Of a DNA stretch of 64,000 nucleotides, positions 35,205 through 46,204 are shown in pieces (position 1 is the first letter of the stretch; each line of letters begins with the position of its first letter). The stretch spans positions 17,001,447 to 17,065,446 of the forward strand of contig OX388319.1 in NCBI GenBank assembly GCA_947579605.1, in the 5' to 3' direction. The notes beneath the pieces were generated by a model that saw only the letters and a program-made list of their open reading frames with translations, had not been told where the DNA came from and searched no databases. A program made the position numbers and the translations under genes. The stretch is from Athripsodes cinereus (lineage: Eukaryota; Arthropoda; Insecta; Trichoptera; Leptoceridae).

Positions 35205-36080
35205 GATGCTTTATGCAAAATGGCACTTTTGAGTTTGTGTCTGAATCATAATTGTTCAACAATTTATGTTTGAGGTTATTATTTGCTTTATTTATAAAGA
35301 TTCTACGTGTCTCGCATACCACTCTACAAACTTACTAATACATTTTCAATATACAAGTAGCACAATAACAACAGTAGGTACCTACCCACAGTATGTCATT
35401 AAAAATGTAAAAACAAAATTGCAGGTTCAGCAATGAGAGAAGAGAAGAGAGGAGAACTCGCTCTCCTGTTTTCGAGTATTAACAAGAACTCAAGTATCCC
35501 ATTAGCAATGGAGAGAGGAAGAGAATAGGTAGGTACAGTTCAGACACTTGAACTTGTCTGAACGGAATTGTAGGTATTTTTATATATTTGTCCTGTCTTT
35601 GTTTCTGAATACACGAGCAATATTTTATTCGTTGAGAGTGAGGAATGAGAATATAAGAAGAATGAGTGAGTGGATGGGAGAGGAGTATTGGGGATAAAAT
35701 GCGTGTAAATAACGACTTTGGAAATTGGACTTGTGGAACGAATGAACGACGAGAATTTGACGAAGAAAGTATATTAATTTGGCAGAAGGGGTATAAGAAT
35801 GCACAGACGTCTGAGATCCACGTGACTTGACTACATGGATTATAAATGCTGAAGGACCAAGAGAAATCTTCGTGCATGTATGTAAATCTGCATAAATGTG
35901 GAAGTAGGGAAAAAATGTAAGAAAATTATATTCTTTTGTAAGTATTCTCACAGGTCCCCCCGACGTTGGCGATCACTATGGCATAAGCTTGCACTGTCCG
36001 GAATAAAGTTAATGATAATTGTTCTTAAAACATTCGCGCAGTAATAAATCATTTTTTTATTTATTTATTTCTAGCTTAAA
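35205..36080. other. No gene recognised
   Basis: Overlapping - strand frames at 35479-35877 (132 codons) and 35625-35951 (108 codons) are long because the + strand is purine-rich (GAGAGAAGAG words). They show no domain, and the two frames overlap in different phases. I do not call a gene. 35955-36005 resembles 23185-23262. Confidence 0.45.
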
Positions 36081-36082
36081 GT

Positions 36083-36096
36083 ACCTCTAATACTGA
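36083..36096 (+). repeat. 14-bp direct repeat flanking the MITE, left
   Basis: ACCTCTAATACTGA; an identical 14-mer is at 36326-36339, just beyond the right end of the MITE. Confidence 0.8.
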
Positions 36097-36322
36097 AATA
36101 AATAAACAAGCGTTTTATTCTAATGATTTATTCGATGAGAGAGACGTCTTTCGTCTTATAAGGACAATGTCGATCGACATTGTCGATTGGACAATGTCGA
36201 TTGACAATGTCCTTATAAGACGAAAGACGTCTCTCTCATCGAATAAATCATTAGTAGAATAAAACGCTTGTTTATTTATTTCGATATGGAATTCTACTAG
36301 GTACCTAAACACCGACACAGTG
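36097..36322. mobile_element. Foldback MITE, family B copy 3 (best preserved arms)
   Basis: Arms of about 85 bp: AATAAATAAACAAGCG..GAGAGACGTCTTTCGTCTTA (36097-36160) and its reverse complement (about 36208-36285). The centre contains CGACATTGTCG palindromes. The right end continues to CCGACACAGTG (36322), the inverse of the CACTGTATCGGTG end at 936. The left end lacks this terminus. No genes. Confidence 0.8.
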
Positions 36323-36325
36323 TAT

Positions 36326-36385
36326 ACCTCTAATACTGATCGCCCTTCAATGCTCCTCTCGGGAACACAGAGCAGGAACAAACTT
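36326..36385 (-). repeat. 14-bp direct repeat and LINE 3' end (family E)
   Basis: 36326-36339 repeats ACCTCTAATACTGA. Next to it, on the - strand, is GTGTTCCCGAGAGGAGCATTGAAGGGCGAT-like sequence, the same LINE 3' end as at 30055 and 41140, oriented towards the MITE. Confidence 0.6.
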
Positions 36386-37394
36386 CTTCCACCTCCAATA
36401 CAGATTATAAATATTTTCTGAATATGTTTGTTCGTGCACAGCATTGTTGATGTATCAATATACATCAATCAATTATTTAAACTATTCAATTCAGTAAACA
36501 ACTTTCAATCATTTAATAATAATAATATTAATAATATCAAATGAGAGTTTAGGATCAATGATAGTTAATTAATATCCAGAAAACATTAACCAAAGGGAAA
36601 TGTTTATTTTGTTTAATCATAAGCAAATTCTAAGCAACAACGTAACGCTACTGTAATTAAATGACAGATGTAGAATCTTAATATGTATATATCTAGGTAA
36701 TATAATAATATATAATAATCATTTCGATTTGCATACGATTTGAAATAGCAGGGAGAAATTATTTACCACCAATAATAATAATATTAATGTATACTTTAAG
36801 TACATACCCGATGCGATCATCAAAGGGATTTTCAGTAGAAATAAACAAATCCCTTAGGAGTAGATATATGTATATGTCACTGGCTGATAGTTGAATTAGC
36901 CTTTTGACTAAACTGCTAGCTGTACATAAGTTGATCGATGGCATTCAATTAAAAGCTCAGCTATTATCTATGTAGTTATATCACAACAATGTGTTAAGCT
37001 TTTAACATTTGGACAGATCGAAAACAATACTGGCTCGTAAAAATAAATTTATTTTATTTAACCGCAAATAAACATATATATTGAGTTTTTTTGAAAATAT
37101 AACCGCAAATAAACATATTGGACATTGCAATAAAATAAATATAATCCAAATTCAACGTTTCACATATAATTATTTTTTCAGTCCCTTAATAGTTATAAAA
37201 AAATATATTGCATATAAAGATGAACAATACTCACTAAAGACAGGAAGTATATGAAAGTATATTCGTATGGATTTCAAAAATAAAAAGCATTCACCAAAAC
37301 CATTGGAATCTGTGAAATTATCATTTAAACATTTGGCTAGAGGTAGTTTAGTTTTGATTTGTTAAACATTGCAACAAACGAATGTCGGCTCATT
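36386..37394. other. No gene recognised
   Basis: AT-rich. AACCGCAAATAAACATAT occurs twice (near 37060 and 37101), a 40-bp duplication. Confidence 0.5.
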
Positions 37395-37582
37395 CCCCGG
37401 TGAAGTCCCCAACAAAAAGGAGGTTTCTCACTCTTTGCTATTAGTTTTCAAGTATACTTTAAAAAGGGCATTACGTTTAAGATATTTAACATCTTCATTT
37501 CAGTGATGAGGTTTGTCTTTTCTTTGTTTGTTTCTTCATTTCAGTGATGAGGTTTGTCACCCATCCTGAATGTTTTATCTTT
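37395..37582 (+). repeat. Family A copy with local duplication
   Basis: CCCCAACAAAAAGGAGGTTTC, GTTTTCAAGTATACTTTAAAAAGG, then CTTCATTTCAGTGATGAGGTTTGTC appears twice (37494 and 37534) before ACCCATCCTGAATG. The 40-bp tandem duplication is unique to this copy. Confidence 0.7.
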
Positions 37583-37584
37583 TA

Positions 37585-38120
37585 TCAGATTTGCATGCTT
37601 TTAAATTTTATTGTATGGTATAGGTGTATGTATAAATTAAATCGTTTAACTTACTGCCTAGACGTTTAGTTAAATGGCGTTTTCAATTATCAGCTGACTA
37701 CAGATACAAAACTTAGAATGTATGTATACGTACCTACAAACTGTGAATAATCAATGAAAACATCGGGGACTAATATTGATTAATAAGAGCAAATAATAAA
37801 CATGGAGTACTTGAAATACATAATAATATATTGAAATATGTATTTTGACAAAGTTTACATACGTTTGTACACCAATAATAATATAATATTAATATGAAAC
37901 ATCAAATGGTTCTCATTTTTATGAGAATATACGATAAGTTTGAATCAAAACTCCGTTAGTTTAATGAATTAGGGTTTTTTTATGTTCAATATTCGAATCA
38001 ATGTAAAAAATGCAGTTACAAGAAAATTAACAAATTCATAAATATTAAGTTTAGTATTTTCATCACTTATGTATTATATTAAATTTGTATGACTTACATA
38101 TTTATTTTCTACTTCATTTA
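37585..38120. other. No gene recognised
   Basis: AT-rich, no repeat noticed. Confidence 0.5.
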
Positions 38121-38126
38121 ACTCAC

Positions 38127-38335
38127 CCAGGTTTCTGTAAACTTACGAGTGTCCTGTAAAAGGCCAGTGTTTGTAAAACCTCAAGAACCAGCGATGAGGC
38201 ATGCCACTCATCCTGAATATCTTATTTTTATTGGCACGAAGAGGACAATCTTTATGTTTATTACATGCAATAAGTCCACTGGCTACCCCACTTGTGGGAT
38301 ATCCCCTGATGGTATAGTAGTAGTAATATAAGCAA
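38127..38335 (+). repeat. Family A dispersed repeat
   Basis: GTAAACTTACGAGTGTCCTG..AAAAGGCCAGTGTTTG..CAGCGATGAGGCATGCCACTC..TTGGCACGAAGAGGACAAT..ACTGGCTACCCCACTTGTGG..CTGATGGTATAGTAGTAGTAATA. An inverted partner starts 17 bp later. Confidence 0.85.
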
Positions 38336-38351
38336 AAATATTACAGCAACT

Positions 38352-38495
38352 TTGTCCTCTCCGTGCCAATAAAATAATAATAAGACATTTAGAATGGGTG
38401 ACGCTTCGTCGAAGATGTAAAATATTTTATTTGTGATTTTTTATGAAAACCTTTTACAGTACACTCGAAAATTAACAGAAAAAGTGTGAAACCCA
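38352..38495 (-). repeat. Family A dispersed repeat, inverted partner
   Basis: TTTGTCCTCTCCGTGCCAATA, AAGACATTTAGAATGGGTGACG, GAAGATGTAAAATATTTTATTTG, AGTACACTCGAAAATTAACAG. Confidence 0.8.
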
Positions 38496-38689
38496 TTTTT
38501 ATCGACTTACTTCAAATAAACGTTTCACACACATTGTTAACTATGGAAATATTTGTGGTGTATTTGAGTTTATTTCAAACGCAGATCCACTAAAAAAAAA
38601 ATACTGTATTAAGTTAATGGAAAAATAACCGAAATTGTATTAATCATATTAAATCACTATAATAACATGATAATCTCGCCACTGCATAT

Positions 38690-38790
38690 CATCACATTTT
38701 TTTTCTTATGTAAACTGATATGTTGATTTTGTTATGTGAATGATGATGTGCAAGATGTATAAAATAAATAAATTAAAGCTTACTAAAAAA
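38690..38790 (+). repeat. LINE 3' tail
   Basis: GTAAACTGATATGTTGATTTTG..GCAAGATGTATAAAATAAATAAATTAAA: unique sequence with a TAAA-type tail. Confidence 0.45.
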
Positions 38791-39191
38791 TAAAATACTT
38801 TTAAAAATTATATCGGTAGGTGTAAGTACATCCATTTTTTACGCGATACATTTTTAAAGCATGGACTTTTCCATTCAATACTGCTTATTATGTAGGTAGA
38901 TAAATACTTGTACAGAGCTACTCAGGCCGTGGGTCATTAAAGGGGCTTTAGCGATGCATGTTGTATTAATGACAGCTTGATTTATAAAAAGGGGAGGGAT
39001 GTTATGTAAATTTTATTAGCATACTGATAATAAGCAAAGTCTAAATTACTATACTTAAACAAACACATATAACGATTTGTAAATAATTTCTTATGGATCC
39101 AATTATTTTTTTTTTTATTTAAATAAATAAATATGCATTTGGTCTTTTTTATTTTAAATTATTATACAAAGAAGAGAACGAGCTTTGTGTT

Positions 39192-39255
39192 TGTGTTATG
39201 CAGTTAGTCCACTGGAAATCTAACCTATGGGAGATGCCGTAATGATAAAGATAGA
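39192..39255 (+). repeat. Family A 3' end
   Basis: TTATGCAGTTAGTCCACTGG..CCTATGGGAGATGCCGTAATGAT. Confidence 0.6.
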
Positions 39256-39314
39256 AGTTATTATAATGTAAACGTACTTAAAAAATGTCTTTCTCTATCA
39301 ATCTACCAATCTTT

Positions 39315-39430
39315 CAACCCCATTACGGAATTTCCCATAGCTGAAATAGCCAGCGGACCAATTGCGTTATCACCTCTGTGCTAATTCATGAGGATTTTTA
39401 GATTGCCTCTTTGTTGAATTACAGATGCTA
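39315..39430 (-). repeat. Family A copy, diverged
   Basis: CCCCATTACGGAATTTCCCATAG, AGCCAGCGGACCAATTGC, CACCTCTGTGCTAAT, TGAGGATTTTTAGATTGCCTC. Confidence 0.55.
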
Positions 39431-40340
39431 AAAGTATTTTAATTTATTTTACTGTACCCTAACCTTTCTCGATAGGTCAAAACCAGGTACTTGGATTGTG
39501 GATTCCATTATCAGGTATTTGTTCGAATAGAGTGAGGCCACAACATGGATGCTGTTACTATATTTGCTCTAGAGATGGGAGAAAAAGATAGCCCTGGTAG
39601 TGAATGTGAAGATGTGCAGATGATAAGACAGAAGTGTATGATGCCGTCTCCAAAAATTCAGCGGGGACTTCTATGAGTCAAGACCGGAGGCGGTGAACTA
39701 TCTGTCAGCGCTTAAACCAAGGCTTTAGAGGATGCGATGCAGCCCACATGGGTGAAGATTTACATACACACCACGGCACACGAAATATAAAGAAAAATGA
39801 GAAAAGTCTGTTCTTACAAACACCTTGTACAGGACACAAAAAGAGGGAGACGTTTTTTTGCAAAGTATTTCACGGAGCATAATAATAATAAGTCATCAAC
39901 AATAACACGGACAAAATTAAACAAAACTCGCTCGTGTTAGCCGAGAATCTTGACCTCTACTGAAATCTAAAAAGCTAGTGAACTTTCTTCGTAACAATAT
40001 TTTCTCACTTCTTCTCAGAAGTATAAAAAGTAGGTAAAATATTATTTACACATGAATCATATGAAAATAGCACAAAGATACGGCATAATGTTATCTTCGT
40101 CGTTATGCCAATATTGTTTTTGTGTTATAATATTATTTATTCAACATGTCTTTGTTTTGTCGTCTCCTCTTCTTAAAACACAATATTATTATTATTATGT
40201 ACTCTTATTATTATTATTATTATTTTGGTTGTGTTTATTCTCTATCCTAGTTGCTTCCTTCTGAAATAATAGGGAAAACTATACAGTAATTAGTCAATAA
40301 TTCGACAAGATTTCGAATTATAATTTTCATGTTCAACTGT
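39431..40340. other. No gene recognised; probable retroelement debris
   Basis: 39470-39800 is less AT-rich than the surroundings and ends with the GCAGCCCACATGGGTGAAG piece shared with 14990, suggesting an unclassified repeat. (ATT)n runs lie at 40184-40200 and 40207-40228. Confidence 0.45.
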
Positions 40341-40347
40341 GTGATAA

Positions 40348-40922
40348 TATAATGATTTACTTATGTAAATGATGTTATCTGTATAAATACATAAATAAGA
40401 CACAACCAAACACATTAACATTTCTTCTTTTGATTAAGTTACACCTGCATTCGGAATACCAAAGTAAATACCGTATGTAAATGATGTTATTCTGCATAAT
40501 TACATAAATAAGACACAACCAAACACATCAAGATTTCTTCCTTTGATTAAGTTACACCTGCATTCGGAATACCAAAGTAAATACCGTATGTAAATGATGT
40601 TATTCTGCATAATTACATAAATAAGACACAACCAAACACATCAAGATTTCTTCCTTTGATTAAGTTACACCTGCATACGGAATACCAAAGTAAATACCGT
40701 ATGTAAATGATGTTATTCTGCATAATTACATAAATAAGACACAACCAAACACATCAAGATTTCTTCCTTTGATTAAGTTACACCTGCATACGGAATACCA
40801 AAGTAAATACCGTATGTAAATGATGTTATTCTGCATAATTACATAAATAAGACACAATCAAACACATCAAGATTTCTTCCTTTGATTAAGTTACACCTGC
40901 ATACGGAATACCAAAGTAAATA
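40348..40922 (+). repeat. 113-bp satellite, five units
   Basis: AAAGTAAATACCGT recurs at 40461, 40574, 40687, 40800 and 40913 (the last diverges after ACCG), exactly 113 bp apart. Units carry ATGTAAATGATGTTAT, AAGACACAACCAAACACAT and GATTAAGTTACACCTGCAT. Later units are nearly identical and the first is more diverged, so the array grew by recent duplication from one end. Confidence 0.95.
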
Positions 40923-40977
40923 CCGAAGTATGGTATGTAGGTATATTGAAAGGATAAATTTACAAACATATTTCTTA

Positions 40978-41180
40978 AAAAGGGCACTGTTCTTCCGTCC
41001 ACAAGGGTTTCGTCGGCCCGGGCGTCCCTCTTTCACAATACACCGTTCCTATGACAATGACATCAGAGCGCAGGGAATGTCTTGGGAAGAGGTGACGCGA
41101 TTGGCGCAAACACGCCCTGAATTGAGGAGGCTGGTTTCTGCCCTGTGCTCCCGAGAGGAGCGTTGAGGGCGATGAAAAAA
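40978..41180 (+). pseudogene. LINE reverse transcriptase C-terminus and 3' end (family E)
   Basis: Open for about 62 codons to a TGA at 41164-41166. Residues include RRPGRPSFTIHRSYDNDIRAQ, MSWEEVTRLAQTRPELRRL and final LCSREER. The G-R-P with a later basic W..V..L.Q.R..L segment is what follows the reverse transcriptase domain in insect non-LTR elements. The 3' UTR is minimal (GGGCGATG then A-run). It is 5'-truncated, and the sequence abuts the satellite array. The clade is not certain; RTE-like by its short tail. Confidence 0.7.
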
Positions 41181-42090
41181 AAACATTCTAAATAGAAGTA
41201 TAAACTGATTTCAGCTAAGTGCTGAAATTTGGTCAAAAAATTAAAATTATTATTGTATTATAACCAATGTTATTTTTTTTTTTAATTATTCCACCCAACA
41301 TTGAGTGATTTTGCAAAACTAATGTTATTACATTATCTTGTCTCGGTATTATCTTTCACATTTACAAACTTGTTTTTAATTTTTTATAAAAATAAAAACT
41401 AGTTTTTGAATGTAAGAGGAAATAGTTTTGATTTTTTCATTAAAATTATAACGGAAAATTCTCAAAATTCTTAATATAAAATTAGGGTAATTGATAATAT
41501 GGGTCAATTATTACAGAATTCACTCTGCTTACTTCGAGTACATTATGAAACTCTTGTTGTTATTGTTCAAATAATACCCCATCCAAACTCGGACTTGTTC
41601 ATCACTCTCAACAGCCCTTGTTTAATAATTCATCTTTCCTCCACTTTCTCTCAGTCCCTCTTATTTTATTTTCTTCTTGTTTTGATTATTATTATTGTTG
41701 ATTTAAGAGGACAAAAGATCCATAAATGGTTCAATGGAAAACCACAGATTTTAATATCCGTTTTTAGCAGAAGGGAAAATTAATAATAGCATGACTTAAA
41801 CCTTAAATTTAGATGTATGTTATAATACAGATGATAGTGCTGGTTGAGAATGTTTAAATACAGCTATTAAAAGAAAATAGATTTTTTTCTCACTTCCAGA
41901 CCTGCTGATTACTATTATTGCTGAGATCATATCTGAGTTGAGAGACTCAGAAATGTTCTCTGCAATAATAGTTTACTCTAGATTTATCATTCCAATCGAT
42001 CACGCTCACCGATAATCAATCAATTTCAGTAGGTATTAACTAGGTAGGTATGTTGTAAATGATATACATACTTATGTGAACTTCCTTAAG
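41181..42090. other. No gene recognised
   Basis: The 94-codon frame 41499-41783 has no motif. AT-rich. Confidence 0.5.
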
Positions 42091-42093
42091 GAG

Positions 42094-42290
42094 TGCATGA
42101 CACAGAGTTTTGACGCTTATGAATCGACTCAAGGTTTAGTTAAGAGTACTCTTTAAACCTAGGTAACATTCCCAATTCCTCTGTGTCATGCTTATCACAT
42201 GACTTGAAATTTTTGAAAGTTGTATATATAGTTCAATTCGATAAACTTCGAATTGGGAATGTTACCTAGGTTTAAAGAGTAGGTACTCTA
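42094..42290. repeat. Interlocking inverted repeats
   Basis: GCATGACACAGAG (42094) pairs with CTCTGTGTCATGC (42179), and AGAGTACTCTTTAAACCTAGG..CCCAATTC (42143-42177) pairs with GAATTGGG..CCTAGGTTTAAAGAGTA..CTCT (42250-42289). The two pairs interlock rather than nest, so a transcript could form either stem but not both fully, or a pseudoknot-like fold. Confidence 0.75.
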
Positions 42291-43735
42291 AGCAAATTTC
42301 TATATCTACTGGCATTGAGCTATTTATCAATTCATTTAAAAAACAAATTTTTGTGTAATATTTATTCACTAATGAAAAAAATATAACATTATTTCATTTA
42401 TTTTTACGTAGCACATTAATCTTTTGTAAACACTGCCCAAATGTATGAAATAAAATAGATGCCCGTATTTGTGTAAAAAATGTTGTGTAACATATGTTTT
42501 AATACCGTAATACACATGAAACTAATTAACCTAGTTTTTCGGTCAAAATAAGGATAAGAGACATAACAAGGATCACAATAATAAACAATTAGTATCCTTC
42601 ACAGTTACTTAAGGCACTCCTGGCTCCAAGAAAGGATACCTAAGAAATAATAACATAATCCTTCCAATTATGGATCTCAAATTACGTAAATAAAACGTAT
42701 TAAGTAATGGCTATTACATTTTTATTTATGATATTATAAGTGTGTAGCAAATGAAGAGAAAAATGTATAAATCATGGAAGATAAATATTTGTCTTCTTTG
42801 TGTATCGATTTTGACGAATACTTGTGAAAAACGTCTTTGTCCTGCACAGCGTGCAACAGTTCTTCTACAATTCTCATATTTACATACTTCCGGATATGCT
42901 GGAACACGAGAACTTTACATTCATTTAAAATAATAAAGCTCGATTTAACTTCATAATTTGACTTTGTCACGAGAGGTGAAAAATGCGGAACTTCAGTTAG
43001 TCGTGAAAGGAAAAATCAGGAGTCGTAGAGGGAGCAAAAGGTAGACAAATAAAGATATTTTTTTTAAATACTAAAAAATATATTTTCTATCTAATTTAAT
43101 GAGAAAACAGGTGCAAAAATGAACCGCAATTTAATTATGTACCATAAGATAAGGGAAAAGGCATAAGATTACTGAAAATATCAATTCAGTAGCAGTAGTA
43201 CTACCTTTAATCCTTATCAAGGCTTCCTGCTGGGTTTCATACTACCCATGCTTCGCTGAAATTTCGAAGATATTTTGCATTTTATTAGGGTAACTTCCCT
43301 TCTAAAATTATTACTTATAATATATACTTTTATTGGCATATCATCCAAGATATATATATATATGTATAATATAATAATACTGAAAATGATACGGATGCGA
43401 AGGCCACTATCGGGAATGTGCGACAGGGACAGAATATTCTGTGTGGACCGCACTGCAGATGTTTGTGGATGACGGTAGCTCATATACCGGGCTATATTAC
43501 TAGTGATATTATTTTTATCATGGATGGTTTGGAAAAAAAATGAATTACTGCATAAATTGTATCAAATTTGAAATCATATTGGATAGAGTAAAAGTATACT
43601 CGTATATATATTTTTAGTAAAGCTTGATCATTTCTCCTTTAGATTGCATAGCCAGAAATCATCTCCATTTGAGTACAACGCCTATATAAAAAAAAAATCA
43701 GATAAATAATGCTTTCTGAAATCTATTTTAATATC
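42291..43735. other. No gene recognised
   Basis: Frames at 42734-42970 (-), 42751-42933 (+), 43217-43483 (-) and 43275-43472 (+) overlap on opposite strands and have no motifs. Confidence 0.5.
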
Positions 43736-43737
43736 TT

Positions 43738-43905
43738 TATCTATATCAATGCATGTTCCACAAATGAGATAACTTGTAGATTTATTACTTAAACATACAA
43801 ATTCGCCTAACCCTGATATAAGCAATCAGGATGGTTGGCTAGCCTCTTTGCTGAAATATAGGTATTAAATATCTTATATGGGATATTTTGCAAATATCTG
43901 TCGTT
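43738..43905 (-). repeat. Family A copy, diverged
   Basis: ATCAATGCATGTTCCACAAATG, ATAAGCAATCAGGATGGTTGGC, CTCTTTGCTGAAATATAGG, GCAAATATCTGTCGTTTATAAG. Confidence 0.55.
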
Positions 43906-43914
43906 TATAAGAAA

Positions 43915-43936
43915 TCTCTCTCTCTCTCTCTCTGGT
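43915..43936. repeat. (TC)n microsatellite
   Basis: Uninterrupted TC dinucleotides. Confidence 0.9.
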
Positions 43937-43939
43937 TTT

Positions 43940-44230
43940 AATCCTGAAGATTGATTTGCAGCAAAGTCTTCCATCTTTCTTTCCATTGCATTCTACCCTG
44001 TGTGACCCTCGTGAGCTTTTCGTACGATCCACAGCTTATATATCCTCGCATAAATTGTAGAGGTATTCTCGGCGTGGGCGACCTCTATGGTTTACCCACT
44101 CGTCCTTCCTTTTTATTATTTCTTTTAGAAGGCTTTTGTAACGCAATATGTGTCCATTATCCATCTGGCGCGTCTTTCTGAGATGATTTTAAGCAGGTGC
44201 TTTTCTCCTTTGATTCTGTCAAGGACTTCA
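43940..44230 (-). pseudogene. Possible LINE fragment
   Basis: Composition rises above the AT-rich background. The - strand reads YEKLTRVTQGRMQWKERWKT-like sequence preceded by short broken segments, resembling the basic, Trp-containing tail of reverse transcriptases. Weak call; no catalytic motif. Confidence 0.3.
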
Positions 44231-44234
44231 TTTG

Positions 44235-44905
44235 ATCGTTAAGGCCTACTGTCATGACTTTTGTTTTGCTTTTGTTAATTTTCTTATTATATTTAATCTC
44301 AGACATTTTCCAAATTCTTTTAGACTTCTTCGAGTTCTTCTTCATTTTCAAACCAGACAGCTCACAAAATAAACATTACAAAAACGGTTATTCACATATT
44401 TTTATATACACTTATTTATTTCTTCTATTTGCATCATAGCTACAAAATAATATAAACGTATATTTGGATGCAAATATTTGACCATAATCGTCATAAATTG
44501 TCATGCAAAAATTTGTATTTTTAGTTATGTTCAAAGTCGGTAACGAAGTATTGCTAAAAACACAGAATATTTATTTTCAAGCGGAGGGACAATAAGCGTG
44601 TGTAAAGCATTACATTTCATAATGTTAAGATAAAGTCCAAAAATAAATAGCGAAAGTTTCCACAATACACTTAGTAGATACTACAGTAAACTCACACACA
44701 ACACTGAGTATTCCTTTCATAACAGGTGATACAGATTCATGGTGCACCATTGTGTTAAGGTTCTATACATTATTATGAATGAAGACAAGTAGTGAAAAAT
44801 CTTAGATTATATTTACCACTTATATTTTTTTTTCTATCAAGACTTTGAACATGTTTTCAAGTAAAATGCAGACATCGCACAAATCATCATAAATAAGACT
44901 CTTAA
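44235..44905. other. No gene recognised
   Basis: AT-rich; complementary frames at 44157-44351 and 44254-44439 are low complexity. Confidence 0.5.
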
Positions 44906-44911
44906 CATCTT

Positions 44912-45000
44912 GAATTCAGAGATGAGGCATGTCACCTATTTTGAAAGTTTTATTTTTTTATTGGCACGAAAAAGAGACATTGCATGTTCATACTCGTAAA
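44912..45000 (+). repeat. Family A fragment
   Basis: AATTCAGAGATGAGGCATGTC..ACCTATTTTGAAAG..TTGGCACGAAAAAGAGACATTGCATG. Confidence 0.65.
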
Positions 45001-45164
45001 GTACATAGATTGAAAAGTGAATAAATACATTTGCGTACATGCGTGAATTGTGGAAGTATTTCTATTTGAGAAATTCTGGAATTAAATTCCATTGCCAACC
45101 TACTCCGTCTTCACGAAATGAACATATTTAGATCTACAACTTATCTAGATTCTATATATTTATT

Positions 45165-45366
45165 TACGCCATCGCAGCAATTCCCATTATTGGATAGGGC
45201 AACAGAATAACTAAATACAGTAAAAATGTATTTAGTTATTCTGTTGCCCTATCCAATAATGGGAATTGCTGCGATAGCGTAAATAAAGTTTTTCTCTCCG
45301 TAAAAGCGAAGATGCAAGATGGGTGGTACACCTTATCGCTGATTTGAAGATGTAAAACGTATTATT
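45165..45366 (-). repeat. Family A copy carrying a perfect palindrome
   Basis: The family A end CATCGCAGCAATTCCCATTATTGG (reverse sense) is followed by its own inverted copy, then by TCTCCGTAAAAGCGAAG, GCAAGATGGGTGGTACACC and ATCGCTGATTTGAAGATG. Arms 45167-45226 and 45236-45294 differ at about one base, around a loop of about 9 bp. Confidence 0.8.
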
Positions 45367-45369
45367 CAT

Positions 45370-46015
45370 AATGACAGAAGATTTATTTTTGAACAAGGAC
45401 TCCACAAAACAGTATTGTATTTATGTATACACCCCCTTAACTAACATTCCCCGCGTGTGTATTAAACGAGAATAAGTAACAGAAGATATATTTAAAAAAA
45501 ATAAGTTTCATTTTACAACCACTGCCATCTTTTATACCTACAACCCCTACGCCCCCACCACCCCCTTATTCTACAGTCTATTCATTCTGAGAGGACTGTA
45601 AATCATCATAAAGCTTGGAAAGAAAGAATGTCCCGTCATAAACACAAAAGAATGTGTATACCTACCTTTACAAGAACTGAATGCATCTCTCTCCCTTTGA
45701 AAAAAATGGACGCAAAAATCAAATGTTTTCTTTTCGTTTTCTAAAGAGCATACAAATTATTCAGCGATTCAGTCTTGCACGATTATTTTAATTTCAAAAA
45801 AGACAAGACAAATGATTTTTACAGTCATTACTGTTTTATTATCATTGTTTTAACTTTCTGACGACAATTTTTAATTGATACAATGTTATTTTAAAAATGG
45901 ACATGGATGATGATCTTAAACGTTGTAAAGCGCCTTTGAAGTAACATTATCACATTACGGCGTTGAATAAATTGTCATATTATTTTTATTATTATTCTTA
46001 TTACATCTTTCCGAT
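45370..46015. other. No gene recognised
   Basis: GTAAAGCGCCTTTGAAGTAA at 45926 resembles a LINE-end phrase also seen near 24730. Otherwise nothing. Confidence 0.45.
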
Positions 46016-46017
46016 CC

Positions 46018-46200
46018 TTTTACTCTTCATCTCATTTATTTGGGGTCATCTTTCCTAGTCCTCATCTTCCAAGTTTTCCGGTCCCTTGCGTCCTCCGAAC
46101 GCAGCTCTACCTCGCTCAGGTCCCTGGCAATTGAGGACATCTTGGTGATCACTGGTCTGCCTTGTCTTCTGGATCCTACTTTTATATAATATGTCCATTG
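46018..46200 (-). pseudogene. LINE reverse transcriptase C-terminal fragment
   Basis: The - strand reads SRRQGRPVITKMSSIARDLS, then EVELRSEDARDRKTWKTRT, then RKDDPK. Q-G-R-P followed by A.DR..W...TR..DP matches the usual C-terminal end of one insect LINE group. Truncated at both sides; stops follow. Confidence 0.7.
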
Positions 46201-46204
46201 TTCT

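Noticed and set aside
35479..35951. Two overlapping - strand frames of 132 and 108 codons
   Set aside because: Driven by a purine-rich + strand; frames in different phases; no start context, domain or splice pattern.
36115..36468. 117-codon - strand frame
   Set aside because: Product of MITE arms plus a reversed LINE end.
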